A program made the translations under genes and the position numbers. Below are positions 37,627 through 44,721 of a stretch of DNA of 64,000 nucleotides, in pieces. The stretch is from Cupriavidus sp. P-10 (lineage in GTDB: Bacteria; Pseudomonadota; Gammaproteobacteria; Burkholderiales; Burkholderiaceae). Where the stretch lies: contig NZ_AP025172.1 of NCBI RefSeq assembly GCF_003402535.2, positions 806,001-870,000 of the forward strand, in the 5' to 3' direction. Within the stretch, counting starts at the first letter, position 1; the number at the start of each line of letters is the position of its first letter. The notes beneath the pieces were generated by a model that was given only the letters and a program-made list of their open reading frames with translations, was not told the origin of the DNA and did not search any database.

Positions 37627-37697
37627 TGGCGGCCGCCACGCAAGACCTACGCTGCAGAAGCAGCGACGTCCGCTGCCAACTTGACCGGAGCCCCGTG

Positions 37698-38237
37698 ATG
37701 ACCCAAACCGCGATTGTTTATTACTCCCGCACCGGCACCGTACGCCAGGTGGCAGAGGCCGTTGCCGCGCGGACCGGATGGCCACTGGCCGAGGTCGCCG
37801 ACGTGAAAAGCCGCGCCGGGATCCTTGGCGACATCCGGTCCGTTATCGATAACCTCTTTCACCGCCAGGTCGAGTACCGCTACGACGGCCCGACCCTCGA
37901 TCGCTGCGAGCATATCGTGGTCCTGGCACCGGTATGGATGGGCAGGCTGGCGGCCCCGATGCGCAGCTTTCTGGCCGCCAGCGTCGCCAAGCCGCCGCTA
38001 GCCGCGCGCGTGTCGGCAATCTGTGTCATGGCATCGCTCGGGGGCTTCCAGGCAGAGGCGGAGATAGGCAAACTCACGGGAAAGACACCCGCGCCGGCAC
38101 TCGTGCTGCTCGAACGAGACGTGCTGAGCGGCGATACCGCCGCCGAGATCGATGACTTCGTGCAGGCGTTGCGGTTCGCGGACTCCAGGCCTGCCCACGC
38201 CGAGCGTCCCGCCTGGTTGTCCCCAAACCAGACGTGA
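37698..38237 (+). CDS. Flavodoxin-family protein
   Basis: 179-residue FMN-binding protein starting at the ATG at 37698. The N-terminal VYYSRTGTVRQVAEAVA is the phosphate-binding loop of flavodoxins, and VVLAPVWMGRLAAPMRSFL and VMASLGGFQAEAEIG follow the WrbA/flavodoxin-like pattern. It probably carries electrons or reduces quinones under low oxygen. Divergent from a USP with a perfect FNR box between. Confidence 0.85.
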   Translation: MTQTAIVYYSRTGTVRQVAEAVAARTGWPLAEVADVKSRAGILGDIRSVIDNLFHRQVEYRYDGPTLDRCEHIVVLAPVWMGRLAAPMRSFLAASVAKPPLAARVSAICVMASLGGFQAEAEIGKLTGKTPAPALVLLERDVLSGDTAAEIDDFVQALRFADSRPAHAERPAWLSPNQT

Positions 38238-38334
38238 GCGCTTCTTGCGGCTCGGTCGCTCCTCTTTCGAGGCGTCCTGAACCGCCGCGAACTTGCGCGT
38301 TTTCGGCCCGCGGCGACACTGTCAGGCTGCGGGC

Positions 38335-38820
38335 TCAGCGACGCGGACAGGGTGTTGTGCCGCAGAGCAGCCAGTCGTCCTCGAGCGTATTGACCTGCAG
38401 CCGGAACGTCATGTCGAGCGGCTCGCCAGCGACGACGATGTCGCGCATCTGGTTCCGCCCTTGGTAGCTCACCGCGACCCGATAGGTACCTGGCTTGAGT
38501 CGCATGTAGAACAGCGGCCCGCTGGCGGTAGTTTGCAGCACGGCGCGACCCTCCTGGCTGGCCACGACCACCGTGGCACCGTCCAGCGGGTTGCCGCGCC
38601 CGGCATCCACCATCGTCAGCCGTACATTGAAACGCGCGGCGATGGCCAGCATGCTTTGAAAGCCAGCGTCATCGTCTCCACCCGAAACGTAGGAGACGCC
38701 GTGCTGCTCCATGATCTGCACGTCAGCGCCAGCGGGCGTAGCGCGAGCGGCGCAACCGACCGCCGCAACGGCAATCGCCAGCGACGACAGGCCGACGCCA
38801 AGGCTTCTTGAAACCTGCAT
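38335..38820 (-). CDS. Exported protein with carboxypeptidase-regulatory-like domain (YVSGG family)
   Basis: 161-residue protein. The N terminus (VGLSSLAIAVAAVGCAAR) is a signal with a possible lipobox Cys at 23. Then come GVSYVSGGDDDAG, IAARFNVRLTMVD and a beta-sandwich region ending GPLFYMRLKPGTYRVAVSYQ, typical of CarboxypepD_reg-like folds. It aligns with the protein at 48540-49076 and the decayed copy at 47880-48256. Probably a periplasmic or outer-membrane-facing protein of unknown role. Confidence 0.65.
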   Translation of the reverse strand: MQVSRSLGVGLSSLAIAVAAVGCAARATPAGADVQIMEQHGVSYVSGGDDDAGFQSMLAIAARFNVRLTMVDAGRGNPLDGATVVVASQEGRAVLQTTASGPLFYMRLKPGTYRVAVSYQGRNQMRDIVVAGEPLDMTFRLQVNTLEDDWLLCGTTPCPRR

Positions 38821-38871
38821 TTGCGTTACTCCGAACGAATTGTTGGGTGTCCGCGGACTGGAACCGAACGG

Positions 38872-39336
38872 TCAGGGCGTATCGTTGCCCGACTGCTGCC
38901 TAACGAGCAGTACGGGGCGAACCGTCTTGCTGACGACGTGCTCCGAGACCGAGCCCAGCACCATGCGCCGCAAGCCGCGATGGCCATGTGTGCCCATGAC
39001 GATCAGGTCTGCACTCCAGTGGTCCGCTTCCACGACGATCGCTTCGGCAACCTTCGCAGGGGTGCCAGGCGTCTCGGCCAACCTGCTGCTCCAGCGCACG
39101 CCGGCGGCACTCAGGCGCTCGCCGGCGCGTGCCAGCACCTGCTTGCCATAGGCAATGATGTCAGCCATCAGCCAGGGCCGGTAACCCGGCCTGATCTCGA
39201 AGAACAGGTCGCTGTCGTCGACGACGAACATTGCACTGACCTCGGCGTGGGTGGCCAACGCCATGGACACGGCTTGCTCCAGGGCATTTAAGGACGAGCG
39301 GCTGCCATCGATGGCTAGGAGAATGCGGCGGTACAT
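38872..39336 (-). CDS. Universal stress protein, single domain (type MYRRI)
   Basis: 154-residue USP from the ATG at 39336. LLAIDGSRSSLNALEQA and GTHGHRGLRRMVLGSVSEHV give the nucleotide-binding elements. DSDLFFEIRPGYRPWLMADI is close to the USP at 54736 in position and style. An FNR box lies 63 bp upstream of the start. Confidence 0.9.
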   Translation of the reverse strand: MYRRILLAIDGSRSSLNALEQAVSMALATHAEVSAMFVVDDSDLFFEIRPGYRPWLMADIIAYGKQVLARAGERLSAAGVRWSSRLAETPGTPAKVAEAIVVEADHWSADLIVMGTHGHRGLRRMVLGSVSEHVVSKTVRPVLLVRQQSGNDTP

Positions 39337-39392
39337 GGCGACCTCGGCTTCGGCTGGTTCTTTCCAAAGTAGCGGTCGCAAGCACATGCGGG

Positions 39393-39406
39393 TTGATGCC
39401 AGTCAA
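39393..39406 (-). promoter_or_regulatory. FNR/ANR box
   Basis: TTGAT-GCCA-GTCAA, nine of ten positions, 63 bp upstream of the USP start at 39336. Just behind it lies the IS5-type remnant, so an insertion came close to the promoter but left the box intact. Confidence 0.72.
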
Positions 39407-39423
39407 CGAAGCCCTAAGCGGGC

Positions 39424-39516
39424 CTAACAGAATAACTTTCTGAGATGCCGCCAGCAAAGGATGCAACAGGCGATGTTCAGGAAGGCTTCGTGGATGGTGG
39501 CAAGGCGCTCCGCTGG
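39424..39516 (-). pseudogene. IS5-type transposase C-terminal remnant
   Basis: On the minus strand about 30 codons read ATIHEAFLNIACCILCWRHL and then RKLFC-stop, the typical end of IS5-family (IS427-like) transposases. The remainder of the element is missing. It separates the AMP-phosphorylase-like gene from the USP at 38872. Confidence 0.6.
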
Positions 39517-39539
39517 GCGGGAGGGCCGGGTGTGGCGGG

Positions 39540-41105
39540 CTATTCGATGCGGAAAAGGTCATGCGCCAGGGCGTAGCTGAACGCATAGTCCAGTTCACCG
39601 GACGCCTGGGCATGCAGCGTACAGAGCGGAGCGCCGGCTACAACCTCGTCGCCGGCGAGGACATGCAGCTCCAGCCCGGCCACCTGCCGGCGCGGAGCCC
39701 CGGCCAGCTTCGCCGCGCGCGCGACGTGCCGGTTGTCGATGGAGGTCACGATGCCGCTGCGAGCTGCGAGCACGTCGCGCCGGAACACCGCTTGCCCCGG
39801 GGTGCGCAGCCCCCCTTGCGCTTCACAAATCGCCTGGAACCGGGCCCAGGCGGCACCGCTGTCGAGCAGACTGCTGGCCTGCGGCCGTCCCTGTCCGACC
39901 GGTATCGCGCCGCAGAATTCCAGGAGCTCGCCCGCCAACAGCAGCGAGCGTTCGCGCAGGTCGGCGGGCGCCGTTGGCTGGCACTGCAACACCGCCAGCA
40001 CGTCGAGCGCCTCGAGCGCGGGCCCGACGCCCCGGCCCACCGGCTGCGAGCCGTCGGTGCGCAGAATCCGGATTTTCAATCCGAAAGCGTCCGCGACTTT
40101 GGTCATGGCGATATGCAGGCGCTCCAGTTCGCTGTCGTCGCGGATCTTCGCCGTCAGTCCAACCGGCACGTCGATCAGCACATGGGTGGAGCCGGCGGCA
40201 ATCTTCTTCGACAGGATAGAGGCCACCAACTGAGCATCGCTGTCGATATCCAGGGCGCGCTCCACGCGGATCAGCACGTCGTCCGCGGGACTCAGGCTCA
40301 GCGCGCCGCCGCCCCACACCAGCGCCGCCCCGACCTGCTCCACCACGCGCCGCAGTTCCGCCGCATCCAGCGTCACGCGGGTCAGGGCTTCCATCGTATC
40401 GGCGGTGCCGGCGGGCGAAGTGATCGCGCGCGACGAGGTCTTGGGCAGCAGCAGCCCTGCCGCTGCCGCAATGGCCACCACGATCGGCGTGATGCGATTG
40501 CCCGGCAGCCCGCCAACGCAATGCTTGTCCGCAATCACCGCGCGGTCCCAGCTCAGGCGCTGGCCGGACCGGACCATGGCCCGGGTCAGGTCGACGGTCT
40601 CGCGCAGGCTCATGCGACCGTCCGCGCAAGCGGTGAGGAATGCGGCAATATGCACGTCGGCGTACCGCCCTGCACTGATGTCGCCGATGATGCCGTCGAG
40701 CTGGACGCTGTCCAGGTGGCAGCCATAGATCTTGGCACGCAGTGCCTGCACCGACTCCAGCGCGGGCGCATGGGTGACATGCACGACATCGCCGGCGCGT
40801 GCCGCCAGCGTCCGTGCCGCGCTCACCGACAGGCTCGCTTCGCCCATGCTCAACAGCGGCGCGCCCAGCAGCGTCAGCGTGGCGATCAACGACCTGTCGC
40901 CGATCTGCACGCGCACGCGCGCCTGCGCGGAAAAGCCCTCGGCGCGGCAGATGGGGCAATCCGGATGCATGTAGATGACATGCTCCTGCCACGTATCGAT
41001 CTCGAGCGGCCGGAACACCAGCGCCCCAACTTCGCGGGACGCGGCGGCGGCCACGACATCGCCGTGTCGGCCGGAAATTACGGGATCAAAACTGGGATCG
41101 TTCAC
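39540..41105 (-). CDS. AMP/thymidine phosphorylase-family protein
   Basis: 521-residue nucleoside/nucleotide phosphorylase with a GTG start at 41105. Motifs: [19 protein letters not shown] (phosphate loop) and [20 protein letters not shown], conserved in the thymidine phosphorylase family. Length and an N-terminal domain of about 90 residues match archaeal AMP phosphorylases better than E. coli DeoA (about 440 residues). AMP phosphorylases split AMP into adenine and ribose-1,5-bisphosphate. No RuBisCO or isomerase gene is near, so the downstream pathway is unclear. It follows the FNR-type gene by 27 bp. Confidence 0.82.
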   Translation of the reverse strand: MNDPSFDPVISGRHGDVVAAAASREVGALVFRPLEIDTWQEHVIYMHPDCPICRAEGFSAQARVRVQIGDRSLIATLTLLGAPLLSMGEASLSVSAARTLAARAGDVVHVTHAPALESVQALRAKIYGCHLDSVQLDGIIGDISAGRYADVHIAAFLTACADGRMSLRETVDLTRAMVRSGQRLSWDRAVIADKHCVGGLPGNRITPIVVAIAAAAGLLLPKTSSRAITSPAGTADTMEALTRVTLDAAELRRVVEQVGAALVWGGGALSLSPADDVLIRVERALDIDSDAQLVASILSKKIAAGSTHVLIDVPVGLTAKIRDDSELERLHIAMTKVADAFGLKIRILRTDGSQPVGRGVGPALEALDVLAVLQCQPTAPADLRERSLLLAGELLEFCGAIPVGQGRPQASSLLDSGAAWARFQAICEAQGGLRTPGQAVFRRDVLAARSGIVTSIDNRHVARAAKLAGAPRRQVAGLELHVLAGDEVVAGAPLCTLHAQASGELDYAFSYALAHDLFRIE

Positions 41106-41132
41106 GTCATGCCTTGCCGGGGTATGACGCTG

Positions 41133-41927
41133 CTAGCGAGCATCGAGGGCGTCCAGGTTGAGCAACTCGATGGTCTTGCCCTGCACGGTGAGCAGCCCTT
41201 CCTGTTGGAACTTAGACAAGATTCGGCTCACGGTTTCCAGGGTCATGCCGAGGAAGCTGCCGATGTCCTCACGCGTCATGCGCAGCACAAAGGACGTGGC
41301 CGAATAGCCCCGCTCGCGGTAGCGTGCCGAGACATTCAACAGGAATGCCGCCACGCGTTGCTCGGCGGACATGTTGCCCAACAGCATCATCTGGCGCGAT
41401 TCCCTGACGATCTCGGCACTGAACATCTTATGCAACTGGCGTTGCAGCGGTTTGATCTCGCGGCAAAGCGCCTCAAGCAAGTGAAACGGGATCACGCAGA
41501 CCACGCTGTCTTCCAGGGCAATCGCATCGCCGTTATGGGTTTCCTGGCAGACGCCGTCCATGCCGATGGCGTCCCCGGCCATAAAGAAGCCCGAGATGGT
41601 CTCCTTGCCCCGCTCCGGCGCCACCACGGTCTTGAACGAGCCGACGCGGACCGCGTAGAGGCTGCGGAACGGATCGCCGGCGCGGTACAGCCGTTCGCCC
41701 TGCTTGACCGAACGCCAGCCTTGCACGACGGAGTCCAGGCGGGCCATTTCGCCGGCCTCCAGGCTGGCGGCCGCCATGCAGATATTCCGCATCATGCAGG
41801 TCGTGCATCGGGCCCGACCATCGCTCGGCACCTTCGCTGCAGGCATCCCATCTTCGCGCCTGTCGAGCGCACCGGACATGTCGGTCGCGTCACAAACTGC
41901 ATCAACCTCAGTATGCAAGTCAAACAT
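41133..41927 (-). CDS. FNR/ANR-type oxygen-sensing transcription factor
   Basis: 264-residue CRP/FNR-family regulator starting at the ATG at 41927 (RBS CGGAGACAACC). The N-terminal cysteines C41, C44 and C50 (C-x2-C-x5-C) plus C127 (MDGVCQE) match the four [4Fe-4S] ligands of FNR. The recognition helix TLETVSRILSKF has the E-x2-SR pattern that reads TTGAT-N4-ATCAA. It should be active without oxygen and is the best candidate to act on the boxes listed in this window. It probably forms an operon with the phosphorylase gene behind it. Confidence 0.92.
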   Translation of the reverse strand: MFDLHTEVDAVCDATDMSGALDRREDGMPAAKVPSDGRARCTTCMMRNICMAAASLEAGEMARLDSVVQGWRSVKQGERLYRAGDPFRSLYAVRVGSFKTVVAPERGKETISGFFMAGDAIGMDGVCQETHNGDAIALEDSVVCVIPFHLLEALCREIKPLQRQLHKMFSAEIVRESRQMMLLGNMSAEQRVAAFLLNVSARYRERGYSATSFVLRMTREDIGSFLGMTLETVSRILSKFQQEGLLTVQGKTIELLNLDALDAR

Positions 41928-42072
41928 GGTTGTCTCCGTTCCCCCGGCCTTCCTGGTCCCGACCCGCGTTCGCACATCGCATGGCGGACCGCATCTGCAT
42001 GCACGCCGCTATGTTTGACTGAAGTATTGGACGGCACGGGTTCCACGCCTAGAAGGCTGCGCTGAGTTGCGT

Positions 42073-42111
42073 GTCAGGAATGCAGCGTCGCTTGTCAGGG
42101 TTCCCTGACAC
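42073..42111. promoter_or_regulatory. 18-bp palindromic operator plus upstream half-site
   Basis: Perfect palindrome TGTCAGGGTTCCCTGACA (centre TT/AA) at 42094-42111, with a further half-site TGTCAGG at 42073-42079, exactly 21 bp (two helical turns) upstream. It lies between the divergent fnr-type and hsp20 genes. The same palindrome, differing only at one central base, occurs at 49274-49291. Probably bound by a dimeric regulator; the local NarL-type response regulator is a candidate. Confidence 0.6.
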
Positions 42112-42201
42112 CGGTCATTCCGTACGCCCTGGCTTTCCGCGCAGGCGCATGTGATGCAACACCGGTATCTGGCGCACACACCCGAGACAATCTGGGGCCG
42201 T

Positions 42202-42215
42202 TTGATGCAAAACAA
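42202..42215 (+). promoter_or_regulatory. FNR/ANR box
   Basis: TTGAT-GCAA-AACAA, nine of ten positions, centred about 80 bp before the hsp20 start at 42289, head of the Hsp20-CBS-BON-BON-acyl-CoA ligase series. Confidence 0.58.
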
Positions 42216-42288
42216 ACCGCAATTGGCCCGGCTTGCCACAGTAAGAACATCCGGTGCGCACCGCGCGCCGCCCTCCCTGGAGACCGTG

Positions 42289-42711
42289 ATGACCAACATC
42301 AAGCGCTACGACCCGTTTTCAATCGAACCGCTCGGCGATCTGCTGCAGAGCATGCTACGCAACTGGCGGATTGCGCCTGACACAGAACTGCCGTTCAAGG
42401 TCGACGTGGCCGAGTCCGAGAGCAGCTTCACCATTACCGCCGACCTGCCGGGCGTGAAGAAGGAAGACATCAACGTCAGCGTAGACCGTGGGACCGTGAT
42501 GATCTCCGCCAAGCTCGAGAAGGCTTCCGAGGTGAAGGAAGGCGACCGCGTGATCCGCCAGGAGCGCTACAGCGGCTCGGTGCAGCGCGCCTTTACGCTG
42601 GACGGCAACATCGACACGGAAAAGATCGATGCCAGCTTCCAGGACGGCGTGCTGCGCCTGGTGCTGCCCAAGAAGGAAAGCTCGACCCAGCAACGCATTA
42701 CCGTACGTTAG
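42289..42711 (+). CDS. Small heat shock protein Hsp20
   Basis: 140-residue alpha-crystallin-type chaperone, starting at the ATG at 42289. The conserved domain spans about residues 38-130 with ITADLPGVKKEDINVSV, a central loop and the end-of-domain motif DGVLRLVLPKKES. The C-terminal I-x-V-type anchor appears as ITVR. It holds unfolded proteins in an ATP-independent way. First gene of the + strand stress series; FNR box about 80 bp upstream. Confidence 0.92.
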   Translation: MTNIKRYDPFSIEPLGDLLQSMLRNWRIAPDTELPFKVDVAESESSFTITADLPGVKKEDINVSVDRGTVMISAKLEKASEVKEGDRVIRQERYSGSVQRAFTLDGNIDTEKIDASFQDGVLRLVLPKKESSTQQRITVR

Positions 42712-42737
42712 GCGAGTGCGCCGAAAAGGAGACCGGG

Positions 42738-43202
42738 ATGCTAGTCCAGGATATCTGCTCAGCGAAAGCCGTGCATGTCCCGCTGTCCTGCACCCTGCAG
42801 GAAGCTGCCGTACAGATGCGGGACCGCCACGTCGGTGCGCTGATCGTGACAGAGAATTCACCGGCCGGGACGCGCGCGGTCGGCATGGTCACGGACCGGG
42901 ACATCGTCATCGGTGCGACGGCCACCGGTGCGGACCCATGCCAGACCGACGTGGTCGAGGTGATGACCCGTGGTCTGGTGGGGATCCAACGGGATGCCGT
43001 CGTCGCCGACGCAATGCAGTTGATGCTGACGCACGGCGTAAGGCGCCTGGCGGTGCTGGATGGCGAGGCAGTGATCGGGGTGATTGCGCTCGATGACCTG
43101 TTCGCCGCCCTCGCAACCGACTGGGGCATGCTGTTTTCGCTCGTGCGCAAGGAGCAGGAGCGAGAGCGTTCCGGCAGCGCGCCGACCCGGTTACACACTT
43201 GA
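42738..43202 (+). CDS. CBS-domain pair protein
   Basis: 154-residue protein made of two CBS motifs (about residues 8-65 and 75-130): VTDRDIVIGATATG ends the first half and GVIALDDLFAALA the second. Such pairs bind adenine nucleotides and sense energy charge. RBS AAGGAGACCGGG. 26 bp after hsp20. Confidence 0.88.
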   Translation: MLVQDICSAKAVHVPLSCTLQEAAVQMRDRHVGALIVTENSPAGTRAVGMVTDRDIVIGATATGADPCQTDVVEVMTRGLVGIQRDAVVADAMQLMLTHGVRRLAVLDGEAVIGVIALDDLFAALATDWGMLFSLVRKEQERERSGSAPTRLHT

Positions 43203-43270
43203 CCACCAATGCGTTTTTTGACCCCGCACCCGGTGCCCTTTTCGGCGCCGGGCTCATGCAGAGGTAAAGC

Positions 43271-43917
43271 ATGAAATCAGATCATCAGATCCAGAAGGAC
43301 GTCGCCGAGGAACTCGACTGGGACCCGGCGATTGATGCGGCGTCCATCGGCGTCGAGGTCCATGAGGGGATCGTCACGCTGAACGGGCACCTGTCCAGCT
43401 ATGCGGAGAAGCTCGCCGCCGAGCGCGCCACGGAACGCGTCTCAGGCGTACGCGCGGTCGTCGTCAAGCTCGACGTGCATCCGCCCGGCGCCTTCCTCGA
43501 CGAAGCCATTGCCGAGGCGGCTCGCGAGGCGTTGCAATGGCACGTACATGTGCCCTCGGATGTCATCAAGGTTCGCGTCGAGCGCGGCTGGGTCACGCTG
43601 TCGGGCAACGTCGAATGGGGCTACCAGAAGAACCTGGCCGAACGCACGGTCAGCCAGTTACGTGCGTGATCGGCGTCGTCAACAACATCCGGATGAATGA
43701 GAAGACCGCGCCCCCCGATGTGGAGAGTCGCATCGAAGAGGCGCTGCGCCGCCATGCCGTGCGCGAGGCCCACCATATCAGCGTCAAGGTCGAGAATGGC
43801 ACCGCCACGCTGAGCGGCCACGTGGATTCCCTGGCCGACCGCCGCGCGGCCATCGGTGCCGTATGGTCGGCGCCGGGCATCTCGGCGGTCATCGATCAGC
43901 TGGAAACGCGGCCGTGA
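43271..43917 (+). pseudogene. Three-BON-domain protein split by a frameshift
   Basis: The frame from 43271 (MKSDHQIQKDVAEELDWDP) encodes two BON domains and stops at 43669 after TVSQLRA. The +1 frame continues directly with the missing segment (VIGVVNNI) and a third BON domain (IEEALRRHAVREAHHISVKV) ending at 43917. Comparison with the intact paralog at 44012-44665 shows that one G is missing near 43661. The first 132 residues might still fold. BON domains bind membranes or phospholipid. Confidence 0.75.
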
Positions 43918-44011
43918 CGCCGATGCCGCGTGTCCGCGCCGGCACGCACGGAGCAGGCGGCACGCGCCGCCATCGCGCCCGAGGGCGCAAGGCAAACAGG
44001 AGGCAACCGAC

Positions 44012-44665
44012 ATGAAAGGCGATATCCAGCTCAAGCAGCACGTGGTCGAGGAACTGGCCTGGGACCCGGCCGTCGATGCCGCGGAGGTCGGCGTCCAGGT
44101 CAACGACGGCGTGGTGACGCTGACCGGCCATCTCACCAGCCATGCCGCCAAGTACGCCGCCGAAGAGGCCGTCAGGCGCGTGCCCGGTGTGAAAGGCCTG
44201 GCCGTCGAAATCGATGTGCGCCTGCCCGATGACGCGCAGCGCACGGACGCCGACATCGCACGCGCCGCGAGCAACATCCTGGCGTGGACCTCGGTGCTGC
44301 CCGCGGATCGCACCCAGGTGATGGTCGAGGACGGCTGCGTCACGCTGACCGGCACGGTCGACTGGAACTACCAGCGTCTGGCCGCGGAGCGCGCGGTGGC
44401 CGGCCTCTACGGCGTGGTCAGCGTAGCCAACGCCATCGTGGTCCAGCCCGCGATCGCGGCCCACGACGTGAAGGAGCGGATCGCCAGGGCCATCGAGCGC
44501 CAGGCGGCGGACGACGCGACCCATGTCACCGTCGACGTTAAGGACGGCGTGGTGACGCTGCGCGGGAGCCTGCGCAGCTGGGCCGAGCGCGAGGCCGCGT
44601 TCGAAGCCGCCTGGGCGGCGCCGGGGGTCAGCGAGGTGTCGAACATCATCCAGGTGAATCTCTGA
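44012..44665 (+). CDS. Three-BON-domain protein
   Basis: 217-residue protein with three BON repeats at about 3-70, 78-145 and 150-217, each ending in a Gly-rich VTLxGxVxxWxx strand-helix. The start at 44012 follows CAGGAGGCAACCGA. It is the intact paralog of the preceding frameshifted gene. No signal peptide, so cytoplasmic. BON proteins of this type are frequent beside Hsp20, CBS and USP genes. Confidence 0.88.
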   Translation: MKGDIQLKQHVVEELAWDPAVDAAEVGVQVNDGVVTLTGHLTSHAAKYAAEEAVRRVPGVKGLAVEIDVRLPDDAQRTDADIARAASNILAWTSVLPADRTQVMVEDGCVTLTGTVDWNYQRLAAERAVAGLYGVVSVANAIVVQPAIAAHDVKERIARAIERQAADDATHVTVDVKDGVVTLRGSLRSWAEREAAFEAAWAAPGVSEVSNIIQVNL

Positions 44666-44721
44666 CCTCCCGACAGGGCCCAGGACGCCGGGGCTGCCGG
44701 CGGTTGCCATGAGAGCCAGCC

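Noticed and set aside
39561..42065. 834-codon open frame on the plus strand
   Set aside because: It lies opposite the phosphorylase and FNR-type genes, has no motif of its own and is Arg/His/Gln-rich, as expected for an antisense frame in GC-rich DNA.
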